Positions 1-10,927 of a DNA stretch of 64,000 bases are shown here, in pieces. Position numbers and translations under genes: made by a program. This stretch comes from Laetiporus sulphureus 93-53 (lineage: Eukaryota; Basidiomycota; Agaricomycetes; Polyporales; Laetiporaceae), in contig NW_024468567.1 in NCBI RefSeq assembly GCF_001632365.1, positions 47,257-111,256 of the forward strand, in the 5' to 3' direction. Numbering within the stretch: the stretch's first letter is position 1; every line of letters starts with the position of its first letter. A model generated the notes under the pieces. It was not told the origin of the DNA, did not search any database, and saw only the letters and a list, made by a program, of their open reading frames with translations.

Positions 1-830
1 GCTGCTTTACCTTGATCACCTTTGTGTCCATCCTTATCTCGACAACAGTCAGTAAGTGTTTGATCATAAGGTCATAGGCTTAGTCGGTGCTCTGCGCCCT
101 AAGTTTGTGATACACGTGTGCTTTTTCACACGTACTAGTCCACACACAGTGGATGGATACCAGAGATTATAGTGATGTTGTGACCTAGTGATGAAGTAGA
201 AGTGAGGTATCAACACTCTACCCTTGCTAGGTCTTCACCGGACAGCTACTGCACGTTCACTTACAGGTTACTAGGTTCGCTGCCCTACTGATCTGACTCT
301 AGATAAGTGCATGAGCTTGAATACTCCTTGAGAGCGAGTGCAGATCCCTTCTAGATCAATGAAGATCAGAAGTATCGAGTGTCTTCTTGAGGCTGAGGTT
401 CTAGCACAGAGAACAGGTTCAGAGAACAAGAAAATAGGAGGAAGAGGTTAGTCTTCCTGGCCTGATCTGTGTCCCTTATATATTAGGGACCCATACTCTG
501 GGGTACTAGTACAAGGGGTCTCTGCAGTACTGTACCCTAAGTAAACCATGAGGAAACCATAATCAGGGAATGTCTGATGACTGCTGTGAGCCAGGTAATT
601 GGTGAGCTAGATGTCAGCAGACATAAAACATATTCTGAAACACTAAGGTCTTGATCATAGATCTAGAGTTCGAAGTAACCCTAAAATGGTTGTGGGAAAA
701 ATTTGAAATTCCCAGCCACAGCAACCATGAGGGTTTCATGTGCATTCTGTCACATGATCTTGATTTGGTGTCTATTATGAGTGCTAAAGCCATGATTGAT
801 TAACGTTTGACTTCATAACAGCAAGTGCAC
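1..830. other. Non-coding stretch with promoter- or LTR-like traits
   Basis: No reading frame of interest is visible. The stretch keeps more CpG than most of the window. It has a strong TATA-like tract (TTATATATTAGGGAC, near 477-491) and a run of short purine-rich tracts. This could be part of an LTR or another regulatory region, but I find no second copy in the window and no convincing TG...CA boundaries. Confidence 0.25.
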
Positions 831-841
831 TACTTCCTGTA

Positions 842-1071
842 TGGTAAGTCCTGTCTGTTTTTGTCATGACTACAGGTACTCAAATGCTCTCAAAGATGGC
901 CAGTCTAAATGGAATGTATGCTCTCATTTACTAAAGGTCATATCTGAAGATCCAATCTTTGACAAGTCAGGAAGGTACACTCAGCGAGGGAAGTGGCCTG
1001 AGCAGCCTAATGATGACCTTTGTGCAGGCCCTTCATGTCATGCAAGAACTGACATTGCAGATGTACATTGA
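842..1071 (+). pseudogene. Short coding remnant with a small intron; weak acyl-CoA oxidase N-terminus resemblance
   Basis: A 36-bp intron-like segment (GTAAGT...CTACAG, 842-877) precedes an open frame that reads YSNALKDGQSKW and then SEDPIFDKSGR. That second string resembles the start of fungal peroxisomal acyl-CoA oxidases, where xDPxFDKSxR follows an A-x-x-DG-x-x-x-W stretch. The match breaks off after about 35 residues and the rest of the enzyme is absent. The family call is an inference from a short motif; the remnant could equally be a chance frame. Confidence 0.22.
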
Positions 1072-1079
1072 CAACCTGA

Positions 1080-1896
1080 CAATGCAGATAGCAAAGTGTC
1101 ACTGAAATCTCACTTCAAATTGTATGCTAGATGGAAGATGGCCATACTCGCATACAGGACAGAGCACTAAGGAGCCACCCAACCATTTGTGTTTGTGAAT
1201 ATTCACAGATATATACAGAAACAATAAGGATGCAAGGTCCAACCCAAGGAGCAGTAGGTATGACTGCACAGAACTACTAGCAGTGACCTGTCAGTTCTGA
1301 GCATGAATGCCTCTCAACCATTTCACTCACCGACACCTCAGCTACCTATGCCGTTGATGGAGGATAGCCAGGAAGATCATTTATCTGCAGTTTCACACAT
1401 GCATATGCTGGATGAATGCAGGGATTCTGATTAGGCATAATGTTCGTATCTGTGCAACTGGCAGTGGTAGGTTCCTGAACATCGTGATGCATTAGACTTC
1501 AGCTTCTAAGGTCAGCAGCTCATAGTGCTTACAGCCATTATACCTCTAGTGTGTAAAAGGTGTGTGTCAAACCACTTTAGGCTGTCATCATCAGACTAAA
1601 TGGGTATTGGGGCATCACCTTCATAGGCCTCGATTGTGTCTAATGCAATCACCGGTCTTTTCTCTAAGATCTCATGCTCCATCAACCAGGGAACATCCTC
1701 TCCTCATGCATAGCCCTCCCTATATGCTAAAGCTGGAGCCACATTCACGGGGCTATACAGATTGTATGCTGGTGAGGCTCCACCAATCATCTAGCTGATG
1801 GTCATGCCCAATGGTTAAGCAGCAATCTGGGATTGACATGCCTCTCAATTTGCACTAGAATTGAAGCAAGGACTGTCATTGTCCATTGTCAGTGGC
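1080..1896. other. No gene seen
   Basis: Only short frames without family motifs. Base composition is like the surrounding decayed sequence, and no repeat shared with the rest of the window was noticed. Confidence 0.4.
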
Positions 1897-3916
1897 CTAA
1901 GTCCCTCTTTGCTTTTGTGAGGTGTTCTTCTTCAGCACCTTCCTAGCTTTTCTTGAAGGCACTGTGATGGTGAGTGTCATAGCACTTGCATTGGTTTCCT
2001 CTGTCATATTTGCTGGACATGACCTTTTTCTGGGTGCCTGCTTTGGTTGTGTCACTTGGGTTGTGCCTGCAGACGTGTCTCTCTTCCTCTTCTGGCACAT
2101 TGTGGTGTGGTCATGCAAGAATGCATTGTTTCTGGCAGGCAGCATGCATTAGTGGGGTTGCTCACCACTCGAAGGCATAGACCATGTTCATTGGAGAACT
2201 GAGTCTCAAGATGCTGATCTTCTTGTGCTATATTAATAGTGCTATCCAGAACCACTGCAGATACATGGATGGAAACATATGTATCTTGACTCATCTCCCA
2301 GACATCTGTTCTTTCACTGTGTGAGGCTTGCTTAGCCCCACCTTAGGCACATGCTCTCGCTGTGTTTCTGCAACCACAGCGTCAGTCTGAGATGCAGCGA
2401 CAATGGCAGCTATGTAGCTCACCTGGGATCATCAAACCAGACTTAGTGACTGATGCACTATCAGATGACTCCACTTTCTTCCAGAGCCTTGCACTGCATC
2501 ATGATAGCTCCACCATCTCCTTCATTTTCTTTTTGCTTGCAGCTTGTGCAGTGACCTTCCATGAACATGTTTTGTCATTAGACTTCATTTTCTGACATGG
2601 TGCTCCAGTAAACTTGCTAGGTGCCTTGTCAGATGTGTCTCCTTGCTGTCTGCTCAGGAGCACTGGGAGGATTATACCTCATATTTTATCTGGCTGTAGG
2701 ATTTGTTAGTCTTTCAGTGAGATCTTTGCTCCTGGCCTCTCACAGAGAGATCTTGAGTGATGGATGAGCACATTATTGTGGCCCGCATCATTATCGAGCA
2801 CCCTGGAATCTTGTCCATCATGACTATGCTGCAGCTCAATGTTCATTGAGTAAGAGGAAGAGGAAGCCTGAGCTGTGGTTGGCTGAGGTTCTGAGTCAGC
2901 AATGTGGGGCCTTGCATGCATATACTACCTAAACTTGACAGGTACATTGCGATGTTCTGCATCGTAATCATCAGTGTGGTTATTGGCTTCAGGCTGAGGC
3001 CTGACATCACCAGAACAAGAGGATGATGCAGCCATCAACGTGGCCACCTCTGCCTCTGCTTGGACCTTGAGGAGCAGGGCAGCAGTGGACTTGATGTAAG
3101 TAGGACCTGCAATAATTTATGTCAGCATCATATTGATCGCAAAGGTAGATAGGGGCTGAGTATGTGGGCATGGTATGCAGGGACTGATTGAGAATTGGGA
3201 TGAGGCAGGGTTGGTTGTGACCACAACCTTTGCTTTGTCCTCACGTTATGTCACAGGATCACACGCGAAGGGCCCTCCTCTGTGCAGCCACTTCCTCACA
3301 GACCATGTGGTGACTATGGTCTTGGAAGGCTGAGTGGGCAATGCAAGACAATCATTGCTCATTTTTTGCTACTTGCCAGCTCTGCAACTCGAGCTGCATG
3401 CCTGCTTCTAAAGCGAGAAGTAGCTGTGGTGTTTACAACATATGATTTTTGTCTTCCTCTGCTTGTTCTTTCTGCTATGTGGCACTTCCATAGAGCATTG
3501 CAAAGTTTGACCAACAGATCTGCAGGTAATGGAAGACTAGCAAAGACTATGCTCATCCTCTCAAGGGATCAGAACACTTCTGAACATCTCAACAACCCTA
3601 GAAGGCACCTGTCCAGCCACAGTTCAGTCTTGAGCATGAGGACTGGTAGTGCCAGGGAGAAATGTTCCTCTCCAGGTATGTGCATGTCTGTTATATACAA
3701 ATCAGCATTGACCCAGTGAGCAAAACTAAACACAGTGCCACATACTGACACTTTGAGTTTGTATTCAATGTTGTAGCATGCATGCTGTTGATTCTTCGAC
3801 CACTCAATAAAATCGTACATGGCTGTGGGAAGTGGCTTGCTGATAGATCTCTTGCTGTAAAGGATGTGAAAAATGGAGAAGAGATCTTCAGGTGAATATG
3901 ACTGAATGTCTGCCAT
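1897..3916 (-). pseudogene. Decayed multi-exon or long-ORF protein, unrecognised family
   Basis: Reading the minus strand, an ATG at 3914-3916 opens a frame MADIQSYSPEDLFSIFHIL. It continues through FSFAHWVNADLYITDM and past one in-frame stop (about 3566-3568) into SIVFASLPLPADLLVKLCNALW and FRSRHAARVAELASSKK. After a frameshift near 3355 the frame resumes with TTWSVRKWLHRGGPFACDP. It continues with further stops to a Ser/Gln-rich tail (about 3100-2700) and a basic Lys/Arg-rich segment (2145-1897). The conserved part reads like a basidiomycete repeat-family protein of unknown function. I cannot name it. The downstream basic segment may belong to another gene. Confidence 0.5.
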
Positions 3917-3919
3917 GGT

Positions 3920-5070
3920 CTGGGCTCTTAACTCTCGAATTGCAGGCTGTTTATATATTCATGCTGAAGTCTTCTGTTTCTCTCTCATGAAATGCATTGA
4001 GACTTGGCCATGTCAAGCTAACAGACAAAGGAAGGCATTATGGAGGGTATATACCATACATGGTACAGTAAGGAGAATGCAGATACATGTTGAGGTAAAT
4101 CAAATAATGATTTGACCTTGAGCGAACACTTCAGACGATTGCAGAGCTGTACTGGCCATTGAATCTTCGATGATGGCCTAACACCGTGCCATTTTATGAG
4201 AGTGTCAATTCTCGCAAAGCAGTTTCAGACTGTCACCTTTCCCAGTGCCATAGAGTCTGCTCTGTGCAATGCTTTCTGTAGAGGATGGATTTAGCACCAC
4301 TTTGACACTGTAGCTGATAGACTGCAGTGCTTTAGATCTTCAGATCAGATTCAGATGTCAGACACCAGCAGCAGCTCACTGTTGGGCCTTGGGTTAACAT
4401 CTGGTAACACATTTCAAATACTGACTCATTATTGCTATCAGTGACTACTGCATATGATGACCACTGAGACCTCATCACCCTCAGGATAATCCTGCGCTTG
4501 CTCCTCCACAGCAAGCCTATCAACCAGTGGCACAAGCTGCTCTTCCACCTGGGTCACCTTCCAGCATTCTCTCAACCTGCTCATGGCCAAGCACCTGAAG
4601 AAGTGCCCTGTCTAACCTGTAAGGATCGTGACAATCTTTGAGCACGGGATCGATCACCACATGGATGATCTGGAAGCAACTGTCATTCATACTGAGAAGT
4701 CCTGGAAAAGGATGAGAACTTCCCTACATTGGATGAGGTGCTTGCATGCTGTGATAGGGTGAGGGAGGGAGCACCTTATGCACTTTCATGAAAAGCTGGA
4801 AAAGGGTGAACACACTTTGACTAGGACACTTGCGAGGAAGGTGATGATTCTGGAACATGAGGGGCTCCACATCGAGGTCTGTCTTCTAATTACTACCTGT
4901 GCTTCTCATCTTAACTCTAACATCACAGCATAGACTTTGCTCTACATCCTCATCAGTGTACTGGAAGTGACATGCTCCCACCACCTGGCTTTGCTATCCC
5001 TCCTTGAAAAGAGTACCTCACCATGCAGTGTGATGCCACTTCTGCACCTGTCACTTCCTTCACCACACTC
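3920..5070. other. No definite gene; weak plus-strand coding traces
   Basis: Short plus-strand frames rich in Ala/Pro/Ser (for example around 4480-4560) look like worn coding sequence that could lead into the remnant at 5071-5262. No family motif is visible. The open minus frames here are short and lack motifs. Confidence 0.3.
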
Positions 5071-5262
5071 AGACTGTGCATGCTCATGATGGGTCACAAT
5101 GGTTAGGAGCTGGATGAGCTCTTCCCCAAATTCATCAATGCTGTCATGAGACATGAGTTCAACTAGGACAATGAGAGCCTCAAATGTGCTGTCTTCATCG
5201 AAAAGTTCAAACATCTGCTGGTGGCCCATTACGGGAAGTTTCTTGATTTCCATGCTGCATAA
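5071..5262 (+). pseudogene. Coding remnant, unrecognised
   Basis: The frame from 5071 reads RLCMLMMGHNG, a stop, ELDELFPKFINAVMRHEF, then DNESLKCAVFIEKFKHLL and VAHYGKFLDFHAA before TAA at 5260-5262. The amphipathic, charged composition, with only two internal stops, supports former coding. It ends just upstream of the CACTG-ended repeat at 5449. The family is not recognised. Confidence 0.4.
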
Positions 5263-5448
5263 GCAAGGACCATGTTGCACTACTGCCCAGCTGGGTGTTT
5301 CACTTGGAAGGTAAGATACAGGTGTGCATGCTGTACAGGCTCATGCTGGTGGAGGTTGTATGGCACTGGCCAGTGGTCACAGCATACGACGATCTCATGG
5401 TGTATGCAGCAAGAAAGGCCGGGCAGATCTCAATGAAGCCAGAGCTGA

Positions 5449-6050
5449 CACTGGATGAAGCAATCAATAATATGAGGTGAATGATGGTAAAAATATCAAT
5501 GAAAAAGTTCAAATCTTTTGAGCATCTTCACAGTTAATTTGTGATAAAAGTATTCAAAATATTTTTAACATCTTTTGTTGTGAAAAATGATGAAAAGATG
5601 AAAAGGAGATTGCACGAAATATTAATAATCATTTCTTCAATCATTTTACAACCTTTCATATAAAACTATAATGAAAGTTTTAAAATCTTTTTTCACTCTT
5701 TTTTGATCAAAGATGATGAAAATATTGTGACTATGTCACACCCTTGTTTCAATATACTGAGCTAGTACTAAGATATGGAGGTTAATACAAAGGTTTGTAT
5801 GTTAACACTACGCTATAGTCAGAAGAGTAAGACTAAGATTCTAATGTTAGTCAAATGCTAATACTAAGATTTAAACGCTAGTACTATGCTGGTATTAAGG
5901 TCTGAAGGTTAGTACTAAGCTAGTACTAAGGTCTGCAGATTAGTACTAAGGTTTGAAGGTTAGTACTATTATGCTAGCACTAAGCTAGTGCTAAAGTCCA
6001 AATGTTAGTACTAGCATAGTACTAGCCTTCAGACATTAGTACTAGCTTGG
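5449..6050 (+). mobile_element. CACTG-ended repeat with TAGTACTA array, copy 1
   Basis: It starts CACTGGATGAAGCAATCAAT. An AT-rich 300-bp block follows (TTTTTTCACTCTTTTTTGAT and so on), then ATATTGTGACTATGTCACA, then an array built on the palindromes TTAGTACTAA and CTAGTACTAG. The same order occurs at 58385-58760 (same orientation) and 41558-42447 (opposite). The right side is cut by KVVS copy A at about 6050. A CACTG end would fit a CACTA-superfamily terminus, but no matching opposite terminus or target duplication was found. It may instead be a solo end or satellite. Confidence 0.6.
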
Positions 6051-7306
6051 TGAACAATGCCAAGCTATGACATTTATTGTTCATGCAACTAGCTAGTTGC
6101 ACTAATGATAAACATCATAACTTGATTTTATTTGCACATTGTGGCAACTCAAAGTGTGAAAATAGATGACTGACATCCTGCAGCCTAAAATCTTCGCTTT
6201 TTTGAGCCAGGAAATAATCTCCATATTGTCCTCATTGCAGAGCATGAACATATGGTATATGTGTGTTATCCATGTGGTCAAACATTTAAAAAAGTTAAAA
6301 TATGGATTAGAATGTCTAACAGTTTACCATGGTGGCTGAAAACTGAGATTGCATTAACTATTCTGCTTCTTAAGATAAAATGAAGAAACAGCATATGAAG
6401 TGAGGTATAAGGATACAATACACTCCACTGTGCAGATCAAGGTTTCAAGTTATAAATTATATCTAAGGATGAAAACTTTCAGTTTTCCACTTCAGCCATA
6501 GCATTTTGATTGTTACTGTAAAAATGCAGTGTTAAAGCTGTGCACAAGCTGTTTATATACTCTGTTAAGCTGTTAGTCATAATCTCTTTGCTTTTATGCA
6601 TTTGTTAAGCAACAGGAACATATGTTGCAAGCTCAGAAAGTCATTAGCCACACCAAAAGCTGTGACTGAGCCACTAAAGCCAAATAAGGCAATCAATCTA
6701 CTTCAGTGTCAAAAACTTCAATTGCACCAGTAGCTTTTGTTTCTGTATGCCCAGGATAAAAATTTTGAAGTGTAAAGCAATAAAATGTGAAGATCTGTTC
6801 TTATTTCTCAAGTAGAGACTATAATAAGTCCGAAAAATGTTAAACCATTCATTCTACATCACAAAATGGTGAATGCCATAGTTTCAACCACTTTGAAGTG
6901 ATTGAATGCCATGGTTTAGATCACTTTTTGAGCCATTTAATACAGTGATTTGAATGGCTTTAAAGCCATCAGCCCTTCAGGCATTAACCCTAGCAAATTC
7001 AGCGCTGTGATTGGCTCTGAATATTTGCACCTGTTTAGATCAGCCACATCGTGCAGATTCAAAGTCCTGCTTGTATATTCATTAGAAAAGATAACAAACA
7101 GCAGTAAGAACAAAACATTGTCTGGTAAGAAAAGTTTGAAGCAAGGGCCCTCTCCTAACATCAGGACAGGGGCAGAAAATGAAACCACTTTGTAATGGTT
7201 TGCCAATCCACACTTTGTTTAAGTATTTCACAGAGACCAAAAAATGCTGCATGGACACCCTAAGTGCTCAGTCCTGTACAAACTCTTTCTTTGTACCTCA
7301 GAAATT
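6050..7306 (-). mobile_element. KVVS-family repeat, copy A
   Basis: Read on the minus strand it begins ATTTCTGAGGTACAAAGAAAG (7306 downward). It carries the conserved small ORF (7206-6937, starting MANHYKVVSFSAPVLMLG), a few 33-bp hairpin units, TTTTTCGGACTTATTAT, a hairpin GTGGC...GCCAC block, and ends near AAGCTATGACATTTATTG. Copies B, C and D share the same order. No transposase is visible, so it is probably non-autonomous. The right boundary is sharp across copies, while the left runs directly into the TAGTACTA array. Confidence 0.65.
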
Positions 7307-7887
7307 GTAAAATATTTAACTGTCCATGAGAATATATCACATGCTGATAATGTCATGATGTGCATCATTCATTCTTTATTGCTTCATGTACACTGTCAAA
7401 TCTGATATTATCAGGATTGCATGCAAATTTGCTCACATCAGAAATGAAAGGACACGTCTGCTTTGCTCTTTATGTGACATATCCTAATCCTGAGAATGAC
7501 ATTAACCACTTCTCTAGCATTTCTGAAAAAGCCTTGATTCATGGTCTGCTGACCTATACCCTCCTGACCATCTATGCATTTTCTTGCACATCAGCTTGAG
7601 TAGATTCTTCTATACTGTTTTATGTTAAACTTCAGTTTTTCTATCCAGACTGTTCATGAACTTCAGTACTTTCTTCTCAGAGTGTCAATGCCCTCAAGGT
7701 GAACAAGGATCATGTCAGATGATTCTTCCCTGATATGCTTCTGTAGCATCACAAAATGAGAATAATACTACAGTATGTAAAGAGCACTCCTCTTACTGTG
7801 ATTTGGATGGACAACACCTCAACCTCTTTAGGGTGCATCAAGCCCTGAGATCTTTAAGTGAAATCATGCTGATCTTTTATTTATTGT
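7306..7887. other. No gene seen
   Basis: An 80-codon plus frame (7360-7599) lacks motifs and good context. The flank looks like decayed sequence between KVVS copy A and the pseudogene at 7888-8496. Confidence 0.35.
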
Positions 7888-8496
7888 GAAGAATTTTGGC
7901 ATATCAATGTTCTATAATACAACTCTGATCTCTGAGCTCTTCTGAGTGGCTTTCTGTGCATTTAAAATGCCAGCTTGATTGAAATTGAGAGAAAAGATGC
8001 TCTGAGCTGGTATGCTGGGTGGTCATGCCAGGAAGCCTAAAAATTGATAACACCCAACAGGCAACTCCTTGGGTCAGATATATAGGGTCAGATATGGTTG
8101 CTACTCACTAGTCACCTCTAGCGCTGACAAAAATACATGTACACCATCAGCTTTACGTGCGTGCATGTCCTCCATGTTTCAGATGATTTCTAATGCACAT
8201 TTATATCTTTTAGATGGAGAATTGAAAACTGGTTTACAGAGATAATCCTCAATCATTGCCAGCAGCTCTGAAGTCTGCATGCAGCAGTCGCTGGCTGCCA
8301 CTGCAGTATCAGTGACAGCACCATCACAGGCAACCTCACTTGATATGATGCCTCCATCCAGATAATCTGTGTAATCATTCTCTATAGGGTGCTTGCAGCC
8401 TAATGCGATGATGATGTGACTGTCAGAGTCCTCTGTCGATAACATAATGCAAACTGAGCAAAATGCTGTGAGATTGCATGTGATCACAGTTAACAT
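7888..8496 (-). pseudogene. Decayed coding frame, unrecognised
   Basis: A single minus-strand frame runs from 8496 and reads TEDSDSHIIIALGC, YLDGGIISSEVACDGAV, LAMIEDYLCKPVFNSPSK. After a stop at about 8178 it continues MEDMHARKADGVHVF, PKELPVGCYQFLGFLA and FSLNFNQAGILNAQKA. I count about five in-frame stops over roughly 200 codons and no frameshift, which points to a former exon. The family is not recognised. Confidence 0.4.
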
Positions 8497-8736
8497 TCTC
8501 TCAGGACAATAATGAGTTAGTGAATCTTGATGCTTCCATGGGAACCAGCCATGACTGGAGATTAAGAAAGTGATTATCTAGATCTTTGATCCTTGCACAG
8601 TTTTTTCCATGAGAATGCCAGCAACACACTGGCTATGGAACAAAAATATACTGAAACAGCTGCAGTAGTCTCAGCCTTAAAGCTCTTTATCTACAGCTGA
8701 TCAGTGCTTATATCATTGACACCTACAACATTTACG

Positions 8737-9515
8737 ATTTCTGAGGTACGAAGAAGAGTTTGTGTGATACTGAGCACTTAGGGCATCTATGTGACATTTT
8801 TTGATACCCGTGGGACAGTTAAGCAATGCATGGGAGAGTGAACCATTACAAAGTGGTTTCATTTTTTGCCCCTGTCCTGAGGTTAGGAGAGGGCCCTTCC
8901 TTCAAAGGTTGCTTACTGTGTTACATTTTGTTCTTACTCAGGTTTGTTATCTTTTGTAAAGGGCATACAATCTGGAGTTTGAACATGCATGACACGGCTG
9001 ATCCAAACAGGTGCAAATATTTAGAGCCAATCACAGCACTGACTTTGCTAGAGTTAATGCCTTCAGGGCTGATGGCTTGAAAGCGGTTCAAACTATTATA
9101 TTCAATGACTTCAAAGTGATTCAAACCAAGGCATTCGATGGCTTCAAAAGGGTTCAAACCATGGTGTTCAATGGCTTGAAAGTGGTTCAAAACATTGTAT
9201 TCAATGGCTTGAAAGCGATTCAAAACATTGCATTCAATGGCTTGAAAGCGATTCAGAACATTGTATTGAATGGCTTCAAAGTGATTCAAACCATTGTATT
9301 CAATGGCTTGAAAGCGATTCAGAACATTGTATTGCATGGCCTCAAAGTGATTCAAACCATTGTATTCAATGGCTTTAAAGTGGTTCAAAACATTGTATTT
9401 AATGGCTTGAAAGTGATTCAAACCAAGGCATTCAATGGCTTCAAGGCAATTCAAATCAAGGCCTTCAATGCCTTCAAATTGGTTGGAACCATTGTATCCA
9501 ATGGCTTAGCAGTGC
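8737..9515 (+). mobile_element. KVVS-family repeat, copy B (truncated, minisatellite expanded)
   Basis: It starts ATTTCTGAGGTACGAAG at 8737. The family ORF follows (8826-9080, MHGRVNHYKVVSFFAPVLRL) and then an expanded 33-bp array (about 9085-9505). The downstream part present in copies C and D (CGGACTTATTAT, GTGGCTGAGCCAC blocks) is missing. Here it is replaced by a CpG-rich patch. Confidence 0.65.
9085..9505. repeat. 33-bp hairpin minisatellite, about 12-13 units
   Basis: Each unit is close to an inverted repeat: TTCAAACCATTG, loop TATT, CAATGGCTTGAA, then a 5-bp spacer such as AGCGA. Units differ by a few substitutions but keep the 33-bp length. Because 33 is a multiple of three and units lack stops, both strands stay open: plus frame 9011-9526 (repeating NGLKVIQTIVF) and minus frame 9454-8921 (repeating NHFEAIQYNVL). 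Only two or three units exist in copies A, C and D. Confidence 0.85.
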
Positions 9516-9524
9516 ATACCTGTT

Positions 9525-9762
9525 GAGCGCTGAACGATTTCCTGTCTATGGTTAAGTCCGTTTTCAAAAACGTTCAGTGTGTAATTCCTGAAACTGAACG
9601 GGCACCCAATTCTCGATAAGGAATGAGCGTTTGTTTCCTGAAAAGGGTATAGGCGTCTACTTCCATGTTAGGACACGGCACTTATATGTTTGACTTTGTG
9701 CACGTGATTTGCAAGAGGGTTGACCACCTCAGCTTTATCAGTTTCTTATATGTTCAGTGATG
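9525..9762. other. CpG-rich patch without gene
   Basis: This roughly 240-bp stretch has many CpG sites (for example AACGTTC, GAACGGGC, CACGGC, CACGTG), while flanks are strongly CpG-poor by eye. No ORF or repeat partner was found. It could be a younger insertion or a protected regulatory sequence. Confidence 0.4.
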
Positions 9763-10927
9763 TTTATATTTGTCTCTGATATATTTCACTGACGGTCAGC
9801 TCATCAGAAACAGATTTTCTGAGTATTGGTTGGCCTTGTTCTGGACATTTTATTTTGCTGTTATATCTGGCCTTGGCCATTCTGGTGGTAGAGAAATCCT
9901 GCAGTCCTCTGTGTACTGATTCCATCTCAGTGTTGGTATTTAGGAGAATACTGCTTGGAAACTGAATCATGTTGGAATGACAACTCTGAGGCACTCATAT
10001 GATTTTTTTTGCATTTGATGGCTTCATCATTGATGAAAGCATGCACATTGTGGATGGCAACTTCTAAATGGGGTAAAATGATCATTCAGACACTCGGGCA
10101 TGAAGAAGATGCATTGAGGTGAGAATAGCCAGTTTTTCAGGACAGCATTCAGTTATTGACTGCTCATTATCCTTCAGACCTTCCATACAGGGTAAAACTG
10201 GCTGACTTCTATGATATCATCACAATGGAGAAGCGGGCCATTGGTGGGAACCATTTTCTGAGGATGGTTGTATCAGTGTTCAGAATCAATTTATATTCTG
10301 TGAGTTCTCTGATCTTCTACTCTTCATCATTCTCACGTGAGTATTCTGCTATAGTGAACCATTTTCTGATGTGTCTGTGTGGAGTTTGCTCAGGTGAGTG
10401 TCAAATTTGTAGATTGCCAGATTGAACATGGTATATCCAGGTGTTTCTGTCTGTGGAGAGGAATATCTCCATTCCTTGGAGGGCATCATGGTTTTGATCG
10501 TGATAAAGGTGATGTTCTCTTATCTGATATGAGAAGTTCTTATCACATCTGGGAAATGAGTGCCGAGCATTCACATGCATTTTTTGCATTTTTCCATCAT
10601 AAATGTAGCTGAATTTTGTGTTCCACTTTTCTCTTTGACTTTTGCTCTTCTCTCTCTCTGCTCCTCTCTTTTGCCTCTCCATCTGCACTGCTTCATTATC
10701 TCACACATGTCCAATCACACTGTCTCAATGTCAATGAACCCAGCATTGATCATGTCTGATATCACTGCTTGCCAGTGACTTTAAGAAAGAATGGAGGCTT
10801 TGCTGCACTGCATTCCTCATGCTCATGTTCTGATGACCATGTGACAGCCTCCAATGGATGCTACTGCCATGAACATTTGGTGAAACCACTGCACACACCT
10901 GTGTGATGTATTGGTAAGTGTCCACTC
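9763..10927. other. No gene seen
   Basis: Several short frames exist on both strands, none with motifs or continuity. It may include worn upstream exons of the pseudogene that starts near 10928. Confidence 0.3.

Noticed and set aside
3282..3719. 145-codon plus-strand ORF
   Set aside because: It is the antisense shadow of the better supported minus-strand protein (MADIQSYSPED frame).
9011..9526. 171-codon and 177-codon overlapping ORFs as a real repeat protein
   Set aside because: Length comes from a stop-free 33-bp unit that is open on both strands; without evidence of selection I describe it as a minisatellite rather than a CDS.
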